Assembly (NCBI GenBank): GCA_022385805.1
Contig: MU277670.1
Location: forward strand, 1,087,102-1,151,101
Length of the DNA: 64,000 bases
DNA from: Pilatotrama ljubarskyi
Lineage: Eukaryota; Basidiomycota; Agaricomycetes; Polyporales; Polyporaceae
Direction: 5' to 3'
Of the stretch, positions 23,019 through 34,285 are shown piece by piece (within the stretch, counting starts at the first letter, position 1; every line of letters starts with the position of its first letter). The translations under genes and the position numbers were made by a program. The notes beneath the pieces are model-generated. The model did no database searches and was not told the origin of the DNA. It worked only from the letters and a program-made list of their open reading frames with translations.

Positions 23019-23289
23019 TTCCAGAGGAGATACAGATGGGAACAGAAGGTAGGTATACGAGATATCTGAACTGAAGAACTACCCTATAGATTCCGAAGCT
23101 TATATAGTAAGAAGTAAGTAAGGTTCGGGTTTGTAACAAGTAACTGCGGAATGGAGATCGGAACAATCGGATGGAGCGAGGGTCTGGATCGCGTGGAGTA
23201 AGGGGCGGGTTAGTTTCATCGCCGATGATGACGAGTACGTCTCGGGTTCCGATCGGAACTATCGGAACCAAACCGGAACCGGAATCGGA

Positions 23290-26200
23290 ATGGTACTTAG
23301 CTGCACGGGTGCTAACAGGAACCTAATGCCGGATAAGGAGTTCTCGATCACCTTGATCACTAGACTCCCGGGTTCCTGGGACAGCTTCGTTGGGGGCCTG
23401 AATCTCCGATCAGATCTCGATGATGCGGATGAGCTCATGTCGTGCATCAGAGAGATGGGCGGACGTCTCGCAAATGCAGAGGTAGCCATGGCAGCGTGCA
23501 TGCACAAACCTGGCAACAAGCTGAAATGCTGGAAGTGTGGAAAGCCGGGCTACCAGCGAGACTGTCCGAATCACGACAAGAAGCCCTCCGGGAAGGGTGG
23601 GAAGGGTGGCGACAAGGGGAAGGGGAAGCCAGGCACGCCGAAGGCGCTCGTAACCGAAACGGCTGATCGAGACTCAGATGACGATGGAGACTCGTGCCAT
23701 TTCACATACACCTCGACGGACGAGCCTGACGCAGTCACGTTGTCCATTGTGGATGCTGACGCATGGTTAGCGGACACTGGCACAACCATACATGTTGCAC
23801 GCGAACACGCGAACTTCACTTCCTATGTTGCAACACCTGGGCGGACGTTGCGCGGCGCTGGATCGACCCCGATTTTGGGTCAAGGTACCGTCAACGTCAT
23901 TTTCGAGTGCAACGGGCGCTCGACGACGGTTACACTCCGCGACGTCGTGCACGCGCCGGGTGTCCCCCATAACCTTATCTCCATTGGACGTGTCGAAGTG
24001 GGCGGACATAAGGTCGAGATGGACAAGGGTCGTATGCGGTTCATCGACCCGAAGGGACGTGCGTATGCGACGGGTCGGCGAGTGTTAAACTACCTCTATA
24101 CCATGGAGGTAACGCTGATCAGATCGGGAACATCCGATGACGTCATGTGCGCGGCTGCGCCTGCGCGACCTATCCGCAAGAAGACTTAGGATGAATGGCA
24201 TCGCATCCTGGGGCACATATCAATGCAGTCAGTCATGGCCCTCAAGAAGCGAAATATGGTGGTTGGGATGGCAGTTGATGAGTCAGTACCGCCATCCGAG
24301 CAGTGCGAAACCTGTATTCAGGCGAAGCAAACCACCGCACCTTTCCTGAAGAAGTCAGACACAGAGATAGCTGAGATCGGGGATCTCACAGTGATGGATC
24401 TGTGGGGGAAGGCATCCGTGCGCGGAATCAGGGGCGAGCGCTACTTTGCCACATTCACGGACGCGAAGGCTCGCTATAGCGAGACAGCCTTCTGCAAGCA
24501 GAAGTCCGAGGTGCTCACCCTGTTCAAGTCATACAAGGCGCGCATGGAGACGAGTCGGGGGATTGTACTCAAGCGTGTGCGTTTCGACAACGGCGGCGAA
24601 TATGTCAACAATGATTTCAGGGACTATCTACGTGAGCACGGGATAGGTACCAACACAACCGCCCTGAGATCATCTGCCCAAAACGGCATCGCTGAACGCC
24701 TGAATTGAACGCTGATGGACCACGCGATGGCGGCCGTCATTGCTGCGGGACTGCCCAAGTTCCTGTGGCCCGACGCTGTTGAGCACATCACATACTTGAA
24801 AAACAGATCCCCGACTCGTGCCCTGAATAACATCACCCCGATCGAGGCCTGGACTGGCAAGAAGCCGGACATAGCCGATTTGCAGGAATGGGGCGCTAAA
24901 TGCTGGGTTCTCACACTGCACACCATGAGAACCAAGCTCGACCCGAAGTCCCGGGCGATGCATTTCATCGGGATGGCAGACGGCAGCAAGGCGTGGAAGT
25001 ACTACGATCCGAAGTCGCGTCGAGTGGGTAAATCCCGCAATCTCGTGTTCGCGATCCCAAAGCGAACCTCCGGCTCTGTTCCTGAGCTGACGGAGGGCGA
25101 GTATGACTTTGTGGATCTTCCCGCCCCTGCGCTGCTCGAGGGGGAGAGTGGCATTGATGGCGAGCAGACGGCAGGGGGAGACTGCGCACTCGATCGACCT
25201 TAGACATCGCCAGCACCTACCATTCCCAATGCAATCGTGCCTGAGGCAGCACCATGCCGAGCTTTGTGGAATGTCCCTTGTATCGACTACAAGACGTACG
25301 GCAAGACGGGAGCACGCGTCACAGTAGACGCTCCCACCGTACCAGACGAGGACGTGCATGAAGAAGCACATGGTATGTGCCTGCTTGCGCTGCACGGCAC
25401 AGAGACCGTGAACGAGCCCAGAACGCTGAGCGAAGCCCAAGCAGCGCCTGAGTGGCCCGAGTGGAAGCGCGCTATGGACGAAGAGATCGCGCAACTCCGG
25501 AAACTCGGCACTTACACACCGGCTGAATTGCCGGCAGGCCGCAAGCCTATTGGCTGCCGCTGGGTGTACAGACTCAAGGCGGACTCAGACGGTTGCATTG
25601 TTTGCTACAAGGCCCGATTAGTCGTGCAAGGATTCTCGCAAGCACCTGGGCTCGACTACTTCGAGACTTTCACGCCGGTTATACGCACGGACTCACTACG
25701 ATTGCTGCTCATGATCGCAGCTGAGCGCAACATGGAGCTCGCACAATTCGACGTTGTAGGCGCTTATCTCAATGCAGATCTGGACGAGGAGATCTACATG
25801 CGCCAGCCACCTGGCTACGAGGAAGGCTCGAGCCCCATTGTATGGCTTTACAAGGCGCTGTACGGGCTCAAGCAGGCCGGACGTCAATGAAACCACCACA
25901 TCAACAAAGTCCTCACTGCAGACCTAGGGTTCCAGCGGCTCAACTCCTACCTGTGCGTATACCTCAAGAAGTCCCCGAAGGGACTGACAATTGTTGGCAT
26001 GCATGTCGTTGGCATGCATGTCGATGACATGGCCGCCTTAGCCGACACCCCGGATTTGATGGACGCCCTGCGTTCCGGCCTCACGCGCCACTACAAGATC
26101 ACGGATCTCGGTACTCCTCGACTACTCCTCGGGTTCGAGATCTTGCGCGACCGGACGAAGCAGACACTCTCCATCAAGCAGAGCCAATACATTCAGACCG

Positions 26201-27012
26201 TTCTGGACCGCTTCAAGATGGCAGACTGCAACCTAGTCACAACACCACTCGATCCGAATGTGAAGCTCTGCAAGGAGCCGAAGGATGCGGACCTTTCTGA
26301 AATGAAGGGCGTGCCTTACCAGGCACTCATCGGCAGCCTGATGTACGCTGTGCTCGGCACGCGCCCAGACATCAGTTACACCGTGCAAGCCCTCTTGCAG
26401 TACAGTGCATGTTCCGGATTCACACACTGGACAGCTGCCAAGCGTGTACTACGATACCTCAAGGGGACACAAGAAGTCGGCATTCTATACAGCGGAAAGG
26501 GGAAGATGCGCCTTCGCGCGTACTACGACAACTTCCGGCTGGAGGGGTACTCCGACGCGGACTGGGGAGCCAACCCAGACGATCGTCGCTCAATCTCCGG
26601 TTACGTGTACCTTGTCGGCAATGGCGTCATCGCCTGGAGCTCGAAGAAGCAGACCACGGTCGCTCTTTCGTCGATGGAAGCTGAGTATATGGCGATCGTG
26701 TACGCTGCACGACACGCAATATGGGTTCGCACCATCCTGGCCAAGCTCACGTTCACGCAGCCGCACGCTACGGAACTCAACGCAGACAACCAGTCTGCCA
26801 TCGTGCTCTCGAAGGACACCGTGCAGCATGCGCGCTCCAAGCACATCGATATCAGGCACCATTTCATTCGGGAATGTATCGCCGCTGATACGATCTATCT
26901 CGCGTACTGCCCGACAGACATGAACTCCGTGGACCTATTCACGAAGGCCCTCCCGCGCGTCTGTTTCCGGGCGTTGAGGACGCAACTAGGTATCTTGCCG
27001 ATATCTAGTTGA
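23290..27012 (+). mobile_element. Ty1/copia retrotransposon gag-pol, inactivated by in-frame stops
   Basis: One frame runs throughout and is broken by stops at 24187, 24706, 25201 and 25888, with no frameshift. Domain order is copia-type. Gag end: SWDSFVGGLN and a zinc knuckle CWKCGKPGYQRDC, degenerate because Tyr replaces His and one spacer residue is lost. Protease: WLADTGTTIHV. Integrase: HRILGHI, CETCIQAK, then the catalytic Asp in VMDLWG, Asp in RFDNGGEY and Glu in NGIAERLN. Reverse transcriptase: RWVYRLKADSDG, LAQFDVVGAYLNADL, and HVDDMAAL. RNase H: YSDADWGANPDDRRS, SSMEAEYMA, SKHIDIRHHFIRE. Integrase before RT defines Ty1/copia. The 5' part of gag is missing. It cannot make a full polyprotein. 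Confidence 0.93.
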
Positions 27013-27019
27013 GGGGGAG
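27009..27019 (+). other. copia polypurine tract
   Basis: TTGAGGGGGAG lies directly after the last pol codons and directly before the TG that opens the 3' LTR, the expected place of the plus-strand primer. Confidence 0.75.
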
Positions 27020-27239
27020 TGTTGTAGTATGGTCTATGACACAGACTATGGACATTAATCTTAGCTTACTATGATCTTAGCTGACCTTGATCTTATTACA
27101 CTTTACTTAGGACATTTGTCATCTTTATCATTCACATTACATTAGTCTTTATCTCGTGTACATGTATATCTACTCGAAGTACGGCTATCGCAAGTATCAT
27201 CAGTTTCTGTTCTCCTCACTCCTGCGTGCTCGAACTTCA
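27020..27239 (+). repeat. 3' LTR of the copia element
   Basis: About 220 bases from TGTTGTAGTATGG to CTTCA, so it has TG...CA ends and follows the polypurine tract. No second copy was found upstream; the 5' LTR is lost or in the assembly gap. The right border is also supported by the nested insertion of element B at this exact junction. Confidence 0.75.
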
Positions 27240-27241
27240 AT

Positions 27242-28481
27242 CCCAGTGAGAATCGGCCCCAATCGCTTCCATTTGAAACCAATTGAATCCATTCAAGTAA
27301 ATTGGGGACTATAGTAGTCATAATTTGTCAGTTTTTGTGACCGATCTCGTCCTCCATCTGAGTGAAATGCGCCGAAATCTGTCAGTCAGTAACTAACTCA
27401 CTTCACTTCACTCACCTCCGGTGGGAATTCGACGAACTACTGGTTCACTCACTCACTTGGCCCACCGATCAATTTCCTTACGAGATCTACTCGTCCGTTG
27501 AGTCAAATCTCTCCTGCCGGCACCGCGATCTCTCTTACCTGTCCGGCGCTAAAAGCGCTGCAGTCACCGACATCATCGCGGCCGTGCTCTCTTCGGTCGC
27601 CCAGGTCATTATAAGGCAACCCGGTTCTGTCTCCCCATGAGCCCTCTCTTCACCACATCCTCCTGCGACACTTCAAGCTAACCTTAGCTTTCCCTACTCT
27701 TCTAGCATTCTCAATATTCCTCCCGAGCCTCGCCAAGCCGACCAAATTCCGAGTCATCAACGTGAATTGCGGTAGGCAGCGACCTCCTCCCAAGTATACC
27801 TACTGATAAGTACATGTACATGCATATAGTCCCGTGCTGCCTACCTGCCCGGGCCCATTCGCATAGGAGAAGTTACGTGAAGAGGTACATAGGATGTGTA
27901 GGGCGGTGCGCGCTCAGGTAAGTCCAATCTGACTCTACCGAAGGGTTGCTCTCTGATGCCGGTACAGCTCAGCATGCGTTGTCGCAGCACCTGAGGTAGT
28001 GGGGGCGCATCAAGCAGTATGGGGTGGGGTCGATGAGCGGTGCACGCAGCGGATTGGCAGGTGCACATAGCGGGATGGGGTCCCCGGCGGAGGCGGCAGG
28101 AGCCCGTGGGCCCGGGTAGTGAAGGAAGGTGAGCGCGATGGATTGTAAGGTGTGCGCGCACGATGGTATGTGCGAGGGGGAGGCCGCGAGGGCGAGGGCC
28201 GCAAGGCCCGTGAGGGGAGGCGTGAGGGCGGGCGGTGTCGGGGACACATTGTGGGCAACCGGATGTATTTACCTAGGAATGTGCAATATATTTGAATAAA
28301 ATGACAGCATTTTGAAGGCATTGGACTCCGTTAGATGCTTGATAGAAAGGATTGGATTTCATTCGCTGGAAATCCAGCCAGCGGACACTTGAGCCAATGA
28401 AATCGATTCCCTACAATGTCTCAGGAAAGATAAGATACGATTGGACGTGAATGGATCCCATTGGGGTCAATTCTCACTGGG
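27242..28481. mobile_element. non-autonomous TIR DNA transposon, element B
   Basis: The 1240-base element starts CCCAGTGAGAAT and ends ATTCTCACTGGG. The terminal inverted repeats agree over about 32 bases with a handful of mismatches. It is flanked by a 7-base direct repeat CTTCAAT (27235-27241 and 28482-28488). The left 279 bases are shared with copy A. No transposase frame was seen, so it depends on another element. The superfamily is not certain: the 7-base duplication is one short of hAT or KDZ elements (8 bp) and the ends resemble neither strongly. Confidence 0.75.
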
Positions 28482-28486
28482 CTTCA

Positions 28487-28997
28487 ATACTGATGACCAC
28501 ACTCCGCACCAATGTCGCGGGACCTGTGCTGATCTCAGCGACATACCTACCCCTTCTTGCCGAGAGCAACAAAAGGACGATCGTGAACATTTCAAGTACC
28601 GCTGGCAGCATCTCGCACGCGAGCTCTATAGGCACCAGAAATACGACCTACGCCATCAGCAAGGCAGCGTTGAACATGCTCGTGAGTCGTGTTTGTGCCG
28701 TCAGCCTCGACAATCGACTGACTTCTGTATGGTTCCGTGCAGACCGCTAAACAGAAGGCGGAGCGGCCTGATATCACAGCTGTCTCGATATGTCCCGCAT
28801 GGGTGAAGACAGGTAATGCACGGGTTAGCACAGGCATGTGCACCAGTCTGATGTGTGCAAACGTAGATATGGGCAGCAGCGACGCGATGCTCGAACCCAA
28901 GGACAGCGTTGCCAGTATCTAGAAGGTCGTTACCTCGCTGACCCCGGCAGAGAGCGGGAAGTTCCTGCAGTACAACGGAGAGGCGGTTCCTTGGTAG
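28487..28997 (+). pseudogene. short-chain dehydrogenase/reductase, 3' fragment
   Basis: The sequence begins within the domain at LMTTLRTNVAGP and continues VLISATYLPLLAESNKRTIV, NISSTAGS, YAISKAALNML, an intron, TAKQKAERPDITAVSICPAW, an intron, and DMGSSDAMLEPKDSVASI. The active-site Ser and YxxxK are present. The cofactor-binding half (TGxxxGIG) is missing because transposons replace it. An in-frame TAG at 28920-28922 interrupts the tail, after which the family ending is still readable (SGKFLQYNGEAVPW). Both intron positions are the same as in the intact SDR at 58032-58964, so this is a true gene copy, not a retrocopy. It cannot encode a working enzyme. Confidence 0.85.
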
Positions 28998-30613
28998 CTA
29001 TGCTGCAGATGACGAACCCGTCAACCACTTGTGCATGACTTGCCATAGTGATGGAGATGAATGAGTCATGTAGAGCTATCCCCTTACTGGTGAGAGGAGG
29101 AATTCGGACACCAGCAATTGGTTGACAATGAACTTGGCACTGTGCGCCTCAGAAGTGGTGGGCGCTACGACCTTATCTGGTGGAAAGCGCCGATCACTAC
29201 ACAAAGTGGGGGTTAACTGGGGGTGGGGATTTTTGTAGTGAACATAACCAATCGTAGATGAATGCAATAAGTGGTGATAAACACCGAGGTTGCGACACCC
29301 TGTAGCGCCGGAGTAACTCCACCTTCAAACCAAACATGCCCAAATAGCAGCAACGGAGGCTTGCCTGGCGACCGCGACCGCCGTCCTGACTTAACGTATT
29401 CTTCGTCAACGTCGTCTCTCTGCACTCAGCCGATCTCATCGTCATCGCCTAGTTCTCCGTCTCTCATGCCTCTCTCGTCTTCTTGCTCCTCGTGCAGGCA
29501 TGGCTCTAGGTGTGACTCAGACTCCTTGATTATCGAGCTCAACTGTGGTCCTTGCTTCCGTGCTGAGACATTCGACGGTACTCGCCGCTGTGCCATGGTA
29601 CGTGCTGGTGCATACTGTATCTGCTACGGTGCTTGCTGGCTCCTGGCAGCTTGTCTCTTGGGTACGTCTTGTGGGACCTGGCATGTCGGCGTCTCATCAA
29701 TCAAGACCGCGCTGCTCGTCACCGGCTCTCCTGGCTCTCGTGCTGCTTGGTCACTGCGATCTCATTGGTGCTCCCTCATCGCCTCCCTAGATTCGGGATG
29801 ATTTTATGTCTGTATCGGTCTCTGCCTGCACACACTTTGCTGTCCTGATCCTCTCTTGGAGACCTCGTGCTGCCTTGTGCTCGCTCTCTGCATCTGTGCA
29901 CCCTGCCGTGTATGCCTGCATGTGCAGACATACCCCTTGGCCTACGTCGGCACTCCCTATTTGTATTCGTCGGCATTCCCTATTTGTATTCTTGATGACC
30001 TATTGTCCTTTACCTACTTTGCTCATCTCCACCCACCGCCATGGCATGCTTAGCTACGTCTGCGCTATGTAATAGTATCTTGGATAAACCCGAGTTGAAA
30101 ATACCATGTTACTATGCAGTGAATACCACCATGAATGGACGAGAATCACGGCTTCCTGTGCACCAGCGGAAATCAATCAGAAAATGGTGGGTAGTCACTA
30201 CGTTTGTACCGCTCAGCCCAGGTGGTGAATTCCGGCAAAATAAGGCTCAAAATCACCGTTTCTGTCACCAGTGAAAGTAGTGAAAATACGCTAGCGCCAA
30301 TGGTTCCGAATGGGTGATTACATGCCGTTGACTCGGGTAAATTCACCATTTTGACCCCCAGGAATAAAGTGGTACTTTTCGCCATGTACCGGGCGCACAG
30401 TGTGGGGGCGGCGGCCTTGCGAGCTTCCCGGGCGCTTCGCTTGCTAGCGCTTCTTGCGCCTTGCTGCATTGCTGCCAAGTACTGGCCACACCAGCCTTGC
30501 TCGGCTTCACCACGTCTCGCATCACCCGTCATATATCTCCTTCGCAGCCTGCATATCCGGAACAAGCACTCTACAATACGAACATTCCACTTGTGTGATA
30601 TCACCGTCTTTCT
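28998..30613. other. intergenic, no gene recognised
   Basis: About 1.6 kb. The part from 29270 to 30060 is rich in Cys/Leu/Ser codons in several frames but matches nothing known; 30200-30360 is AT-richer and may be a transposon relic. A promoter for CLN3 should lie at the end. Confidence 0.4.
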
Positions 30614-32730
30614 ATGAACAGGAGCGACACGGCAGAACGCCGTGCACCCGCCTCGGAGGACGAGCCTGAAGCTGCGGCGCTGCTGTCTGGAGAGGATGCA
30701 GCCGGTACCGGTACACGCATAGACTCAGGTGAGCGAAATGCGACATGGCCTAATTGCGATGGCCGCCGAGGCATACTTGATGTCTCTAGGTCTCTGAGGC
30801 TCATGGAATGCGAGCGCATGCAGGTCTGCGGACAGCTGTACGGGGTGAAACTGCGCATAACCCGTCCGTTGTACTCATTCATTCTCTCTAGATGCGCGAA
30901 AACTGCTACTCAGGCTGGGCGTATCCTTCTTCCTCTTTGGCTTGATAAACAACGGTAAGTCGCCGCTACCGTGGGCCAGGAGATGTACGACGTTGAGCAT
31001 CTCGGAACGCAGTACTCTATGTCATCATACTCTCAGCCGCCCTTGATCTCGTACCTCCGTCCACGCCAAAGGGTATAATTGCGTTCTGTAACATCTTTCC
31101 CGCTCTCGTCGCAAAGCTCGGATGGCCATACCTCCTCAAGGGACGGATACGCTACGCTCGCCGTCTCGTTGGTTGCACAGCCATTAGCGTGAGCGGAATG
31201 ATCGTGGTAGCGCTTTTCGACAGCCTCTACATGCGTCTCTTGGGCATTTGTCTGGCATCTTTTTCCTCAGGTGGGTCATCCATCCGGTCATATAACCGTG
31301 ACAACCTGCTGAAGGAAGCGCAGGGCTTGGAGAGCTCACATTCTTGCAGCTTTCGACTCGGTACCACCCACCATCTGTAGCGGGTCGCAGCGTAGGGTGA
31401 GTGGAACATACCATCTGTGTGCTCTGGCGTGCTCAGAAACCGTTTCAAAGGTACTTCGCTTCCGGAACGGGCGGCGCAGGCCTCGTTGGGGCGTTCCTCT
31501 GGTGGGAGCTCCGGAATTTGGGTGTACGCGTTGGCGTCGGTCTCTCCTCTGTAGGTCCTGAAACGGCTGATCGCCTATACGAGAGCTCCTGACAATCTGC
31601 AGATACTTCCGTTCGTTATACCTCTCGCGTACTTCCTCGTCCTGCCTCGTCCGGAACGTTTCATCGGGAGGGCATTCCCCGTACCGGAGGAGGATGATCT
31701 AGACAGCGCCGCGATGACCACGTCCTACGCACCGCTACCGCGTGGCGAAGACGAGGAAGATGTACCTATCACCGAACCAGAAGCTACTGTGAAAGCACCT
31801 ATTGCGCTCTCCATGGAAGACAAGTGGCGGCTTGCAAAGCCAATGCTCACGAGGTATATGCTCCCTCTATGTATGTCCTTTCCAGCTCTGCTTGCTCCGC
31901 CATCATACTGAGGCATGCCTCTCTAGTCTGCGTTTATCTGGTGCGTCTATTCTTTCCCTTTCCCCTTTTCTTGGCAGAAAGGCTGAGAGCGTCTGGCAGT
32001 TCGAGTACACTATAAACCAGGTATGACTTCACGACATTCCGTTGCCGAAATCTCGCCATATCTGAGCCTCCACAGGGGATCTCTCCTACCCTTGTATACC
32101 CAGTACCTACACCTGACACACATTGGTTCATGAGCCTGCTCATCCACTCCATCCGAGACTACTATCCACTCTGGCAGGTGCGTACGCGTGCCCCAACTAC
32201 ATCGTTCACTACTGAAGTGTGGTCGTTCTGTAGCTTGTCTACCAGAGCACGGTCTTCCTCTCCCGATCGTCAATATCACTCGGCATCCCACCGCTCCCGG
32301 GAAGATTACTGTCCATGCCCGCCATCGTGCAGGGCGTGATTCTCAGCACGCTTGCGTATGAGTCGGCTGTCGGCATCTTCGGCGATGCCAATGAGGGCTG
32401 GAGCTTCGCGGTCGTCTTCCTGCTCATCGCCATCGAAGGAATCTGCGGTGGCCTCGCATAGTGCGTCTCTTCTCGGTCTTCTTTCGCATTAGGGCTTCGC
32501 TGATGCCGCGTCCTAGCGTGAACGTGTTCTACCGCATCAACCAAGAGAAGCACGATACCCCCGGGGTGGACCCCGAACGCGCGAAGCAAGAGCGCGAGTT
32601 CAAGATCGGGTCCATCGGTCTCGCAGACTCCACCGGGATCCTCATGGCATCGCTCCTTGCCGTACCGACGGAGATTGAGTTGTGCCGCGCGCAAGTTGCG
32701 CGGGGCAAGGTATTCTGCAAGAGCTTGTGA
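30614..32730 (+). CDS. BTN1: CLN3/battenin-family vacuolar membrane protein
   Basis: About eleven exons, starting ATG 30614 with an acidic leader (MNRSDTAERRAPASEDEPEA). Later exons give family blocks: KLLLRLGVSFFLFGLINN, VLYVIILSAALDLVPPSTPK, GIIAFCNIFPALVAKLGWPY, LGELTFLQLSTRYHPPSVAG, YFASGTGGAGLVGAFLWWEL, LPFVIPLAYFLVLPRPERF, EYTINQGISPTLVYPVP, LVYQSTVFLSRSSISLGIPP, FLLIAIEGICGGLAYVNVFY. The SGTGGAGLVGA and EYTINQGISPTL motifs are diagnostic of CLN3. The protein has several membrane segments and sits in the lysosome or vacuole, where the yeast homologue Btn1 affects pH and basic amino acid transport. A long acidic cytoplasmic loop (DDLDSAAMTTSYAPLPRGED) lies in the middle, as in fungal relatives. 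Convergent with the next gene, 124 bases apart. Confidence 0.93.
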
Positions 32731-32854
32731 AGGCGGCGGCGAGTCATCGCAGTGCATTATCATGAGCTAGGCATTATAGCATACAGTACAGGTCATAAGG
32801 ATAGTGGGCGTGCGCGCCGGTGTACAACAGACAGCGTGGCATAATGCATATAGA

Positions 32855-34285
32855 CTACTCACGTAGCGGCCGCACCTCTGTCGTCGCCGTCGCAGGGTCC
32901 GCGTCCTCGTCGACATCGTCCACCAGTCCGAGTTCGTACACGATGGTGTCCAGCACCACCTTCGGCTTGAGCAGCATCGTACACGCGACCTCGCCGTCCG
33001 CAGACCCCGCGACCTTCTCCACGCGCCGGAGCCCGAGGTCGGCGGTGGAGAGGACGCGGGGGACCATCCCGGGGGCACCGGCGACGGCCACCTCGCCGCT
33101 GTAGATGTCCTCCATCTGCTCCGCGTCGAAGACGTCGTCGAACTGCGCGATGAGCACCTCGTAGTCGCACGAGATGACCTCTTCGCCGATGATGCGCTGC
33201 AGCTCGAGCGCCGTGCGCACGATCGTCTCGAGGTTCTGCTGGTAAAGCCCGTAGATGGAGTCGGTCGTCGTGGACGCGCCGGCGACGGTGAGCAAATCCG
33301 CTATACGCTCGGCGAGCTGGTGCGCGAAGCCGGGGGCGAGGTCGCGGCCGTTGTATAGGCGCTGTTTCGAGTACTTTTGCGCGTGTGCCCGCCATTGGCC
33401 CGCGACGGGGTGAGGTTCTGCGCCGGCGGCGAACTCAGTGTCAGCGCAGACTACAGCACTCGCGGCGACCGTCCCTGACTCACCCGAGCGCAGCATCTGC
33501 TTGTACACTCCGGTAAAGACAGACTTGCTCTGGTGCTGGAAGTCCCACGCGGACACGATCTCGGCCGCGAACCCGACCATGTCCGCCTTCAAGGCGATGT
33601 CGACCAGGAGCGGGTCGTCCTGGTGCTGGATGGTCTCCAAAAGCTCGGCCATGACGGGGCCCATCGCCTCGCGTGCACGCTCAAAGGCGAGCGCGGCCCT
33701 GTCCGGCTCAGGCGGCTCCGCTGCGACGTGGAAGGAGTTGGTGACCTGCGTCGCGACCTCGGAGATCTCGAGGTTCAGCGTCCGCACCATCTGGAGGATG
33801 ACCTCGTCGAAGGCGGCGATGGTGGATCGTGGATTTGGTCGTGGCGTCGCGGGTTCATCCTCAGGTACGATAGAACGACCGTTTGTAGGGACAAGGGACG
33901 GGTCGAGGCGGCGGAGGGAGCGCGTCCGGCGGAGGTTGTTCTGCAGATCGCGGATCTGCTCGCGCTGCGCGACCAGCTCGGCGTCCTTCCTGCGCAACGC
34001 GTGCTCTCTCCTGTTCAGCTCCTCCCGCGCGAGGCTGTCCATGCGCCACCAGAACCCGGTCTCGCTCCGCTTCTCCTCCTCTAACCTGGCCGCGCGCTCG
34101 CGCTGCAAGACCACCTGAGAGATGAGCTTGTCTCGTTCGGCCTTGCCCCTCTCCACCTCCTTCTGCAGCTGCGCGTTCTGCTCGCGCAGCTTGCGCGTGA
34201 CCGCGTTCGCATAGGTGAAGGTCGTCAGGAGCAGCGCGATTCCCCAGACGACGCCCGTGAAGGAGATGGAGGAGGGGGCGTGCAT
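32855..34285 (-). CDS. membrane-anchored coiled-coil protein, function unknown
   Basis: A single open frame of 476 residues. Residues 5-28 are hydrophobic (SISFTGVVWGIALLLTTFTY), a signal anchor placing the rest on one side of a membrane. Residues 30-120 are a strong coiled coil (TRKLREQNAQLQKEVERGKA, EELNRREHALRRKDAELVAQ). The remainder is a helical soluble domain (FDEVILQMVRTLNLEISEVA, LLVDIALKADMVGFAAEIV, GVYKQMLRSGESGT, NLETIVRTALELQRIIGEEV) with an acidic end. I do not know the family; it is probably conserved in basidiomycetes. At the 3' end the last codons overlap a perfect GTGAGT donor, so the frame may splice to a further exon instead of stopping at 32855. Confidence 0.75.
   Translation of the reverse strand: MHAPSSISFTGVVWGIALLLTTFTYANAVTRKLREQNAQLQKEVERGKAERDKLISQVVLQRERAARLEEEKRSETGFWWRMDSLAREELNRREHALRRKDAELVAQREQIRDLQNNLRRTRSLRRLDPSLVPTNGRSIVPEDEPATPRPNPRSTIAAFDEVILQMVRTLNLEISEVATQVTNSFHVAAEPPEPDRAALAFERAREAMGPVMAELLETIQHQDDPLLVDIALKADMVGFAAEIVSAWDFQHQSKSVFTGVYKQMLRSGESGTVAASAVVCADTEFAAGAEPHPVAGQWRAHAQKYSKQRLYNGRDLAPGFAHQLAERIADLLTVAGASTTTDSIYGLYQQNLETIVRTALELQRIIGEEVISCDYEVLIAQFDDVFDAEQMEDIYSGEVAVAGAPGMVPRVLSTADLGLRRVEKVAGSADGEVACTMLLKPKVVLDTIVYELGLVDDVDEDADPATATTEVRPLRE

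Noticed and set aside
23019..23289. The 5' LTR or leader of the copia element
   Set aside because: No sequence here matches the 3' LTR; the stretch has short CGGAAC-type repeats and leads into gag only from about 23290, so it may be unrelated or rearranged.
21661..27520. Treating the 279-bp direct repeats as the LTRs of the copia element
   Set aside because: They lack TG...CA ends, and the polypurine tract is followed directly by a different sequence (27020-27239) with proper LTR ends.
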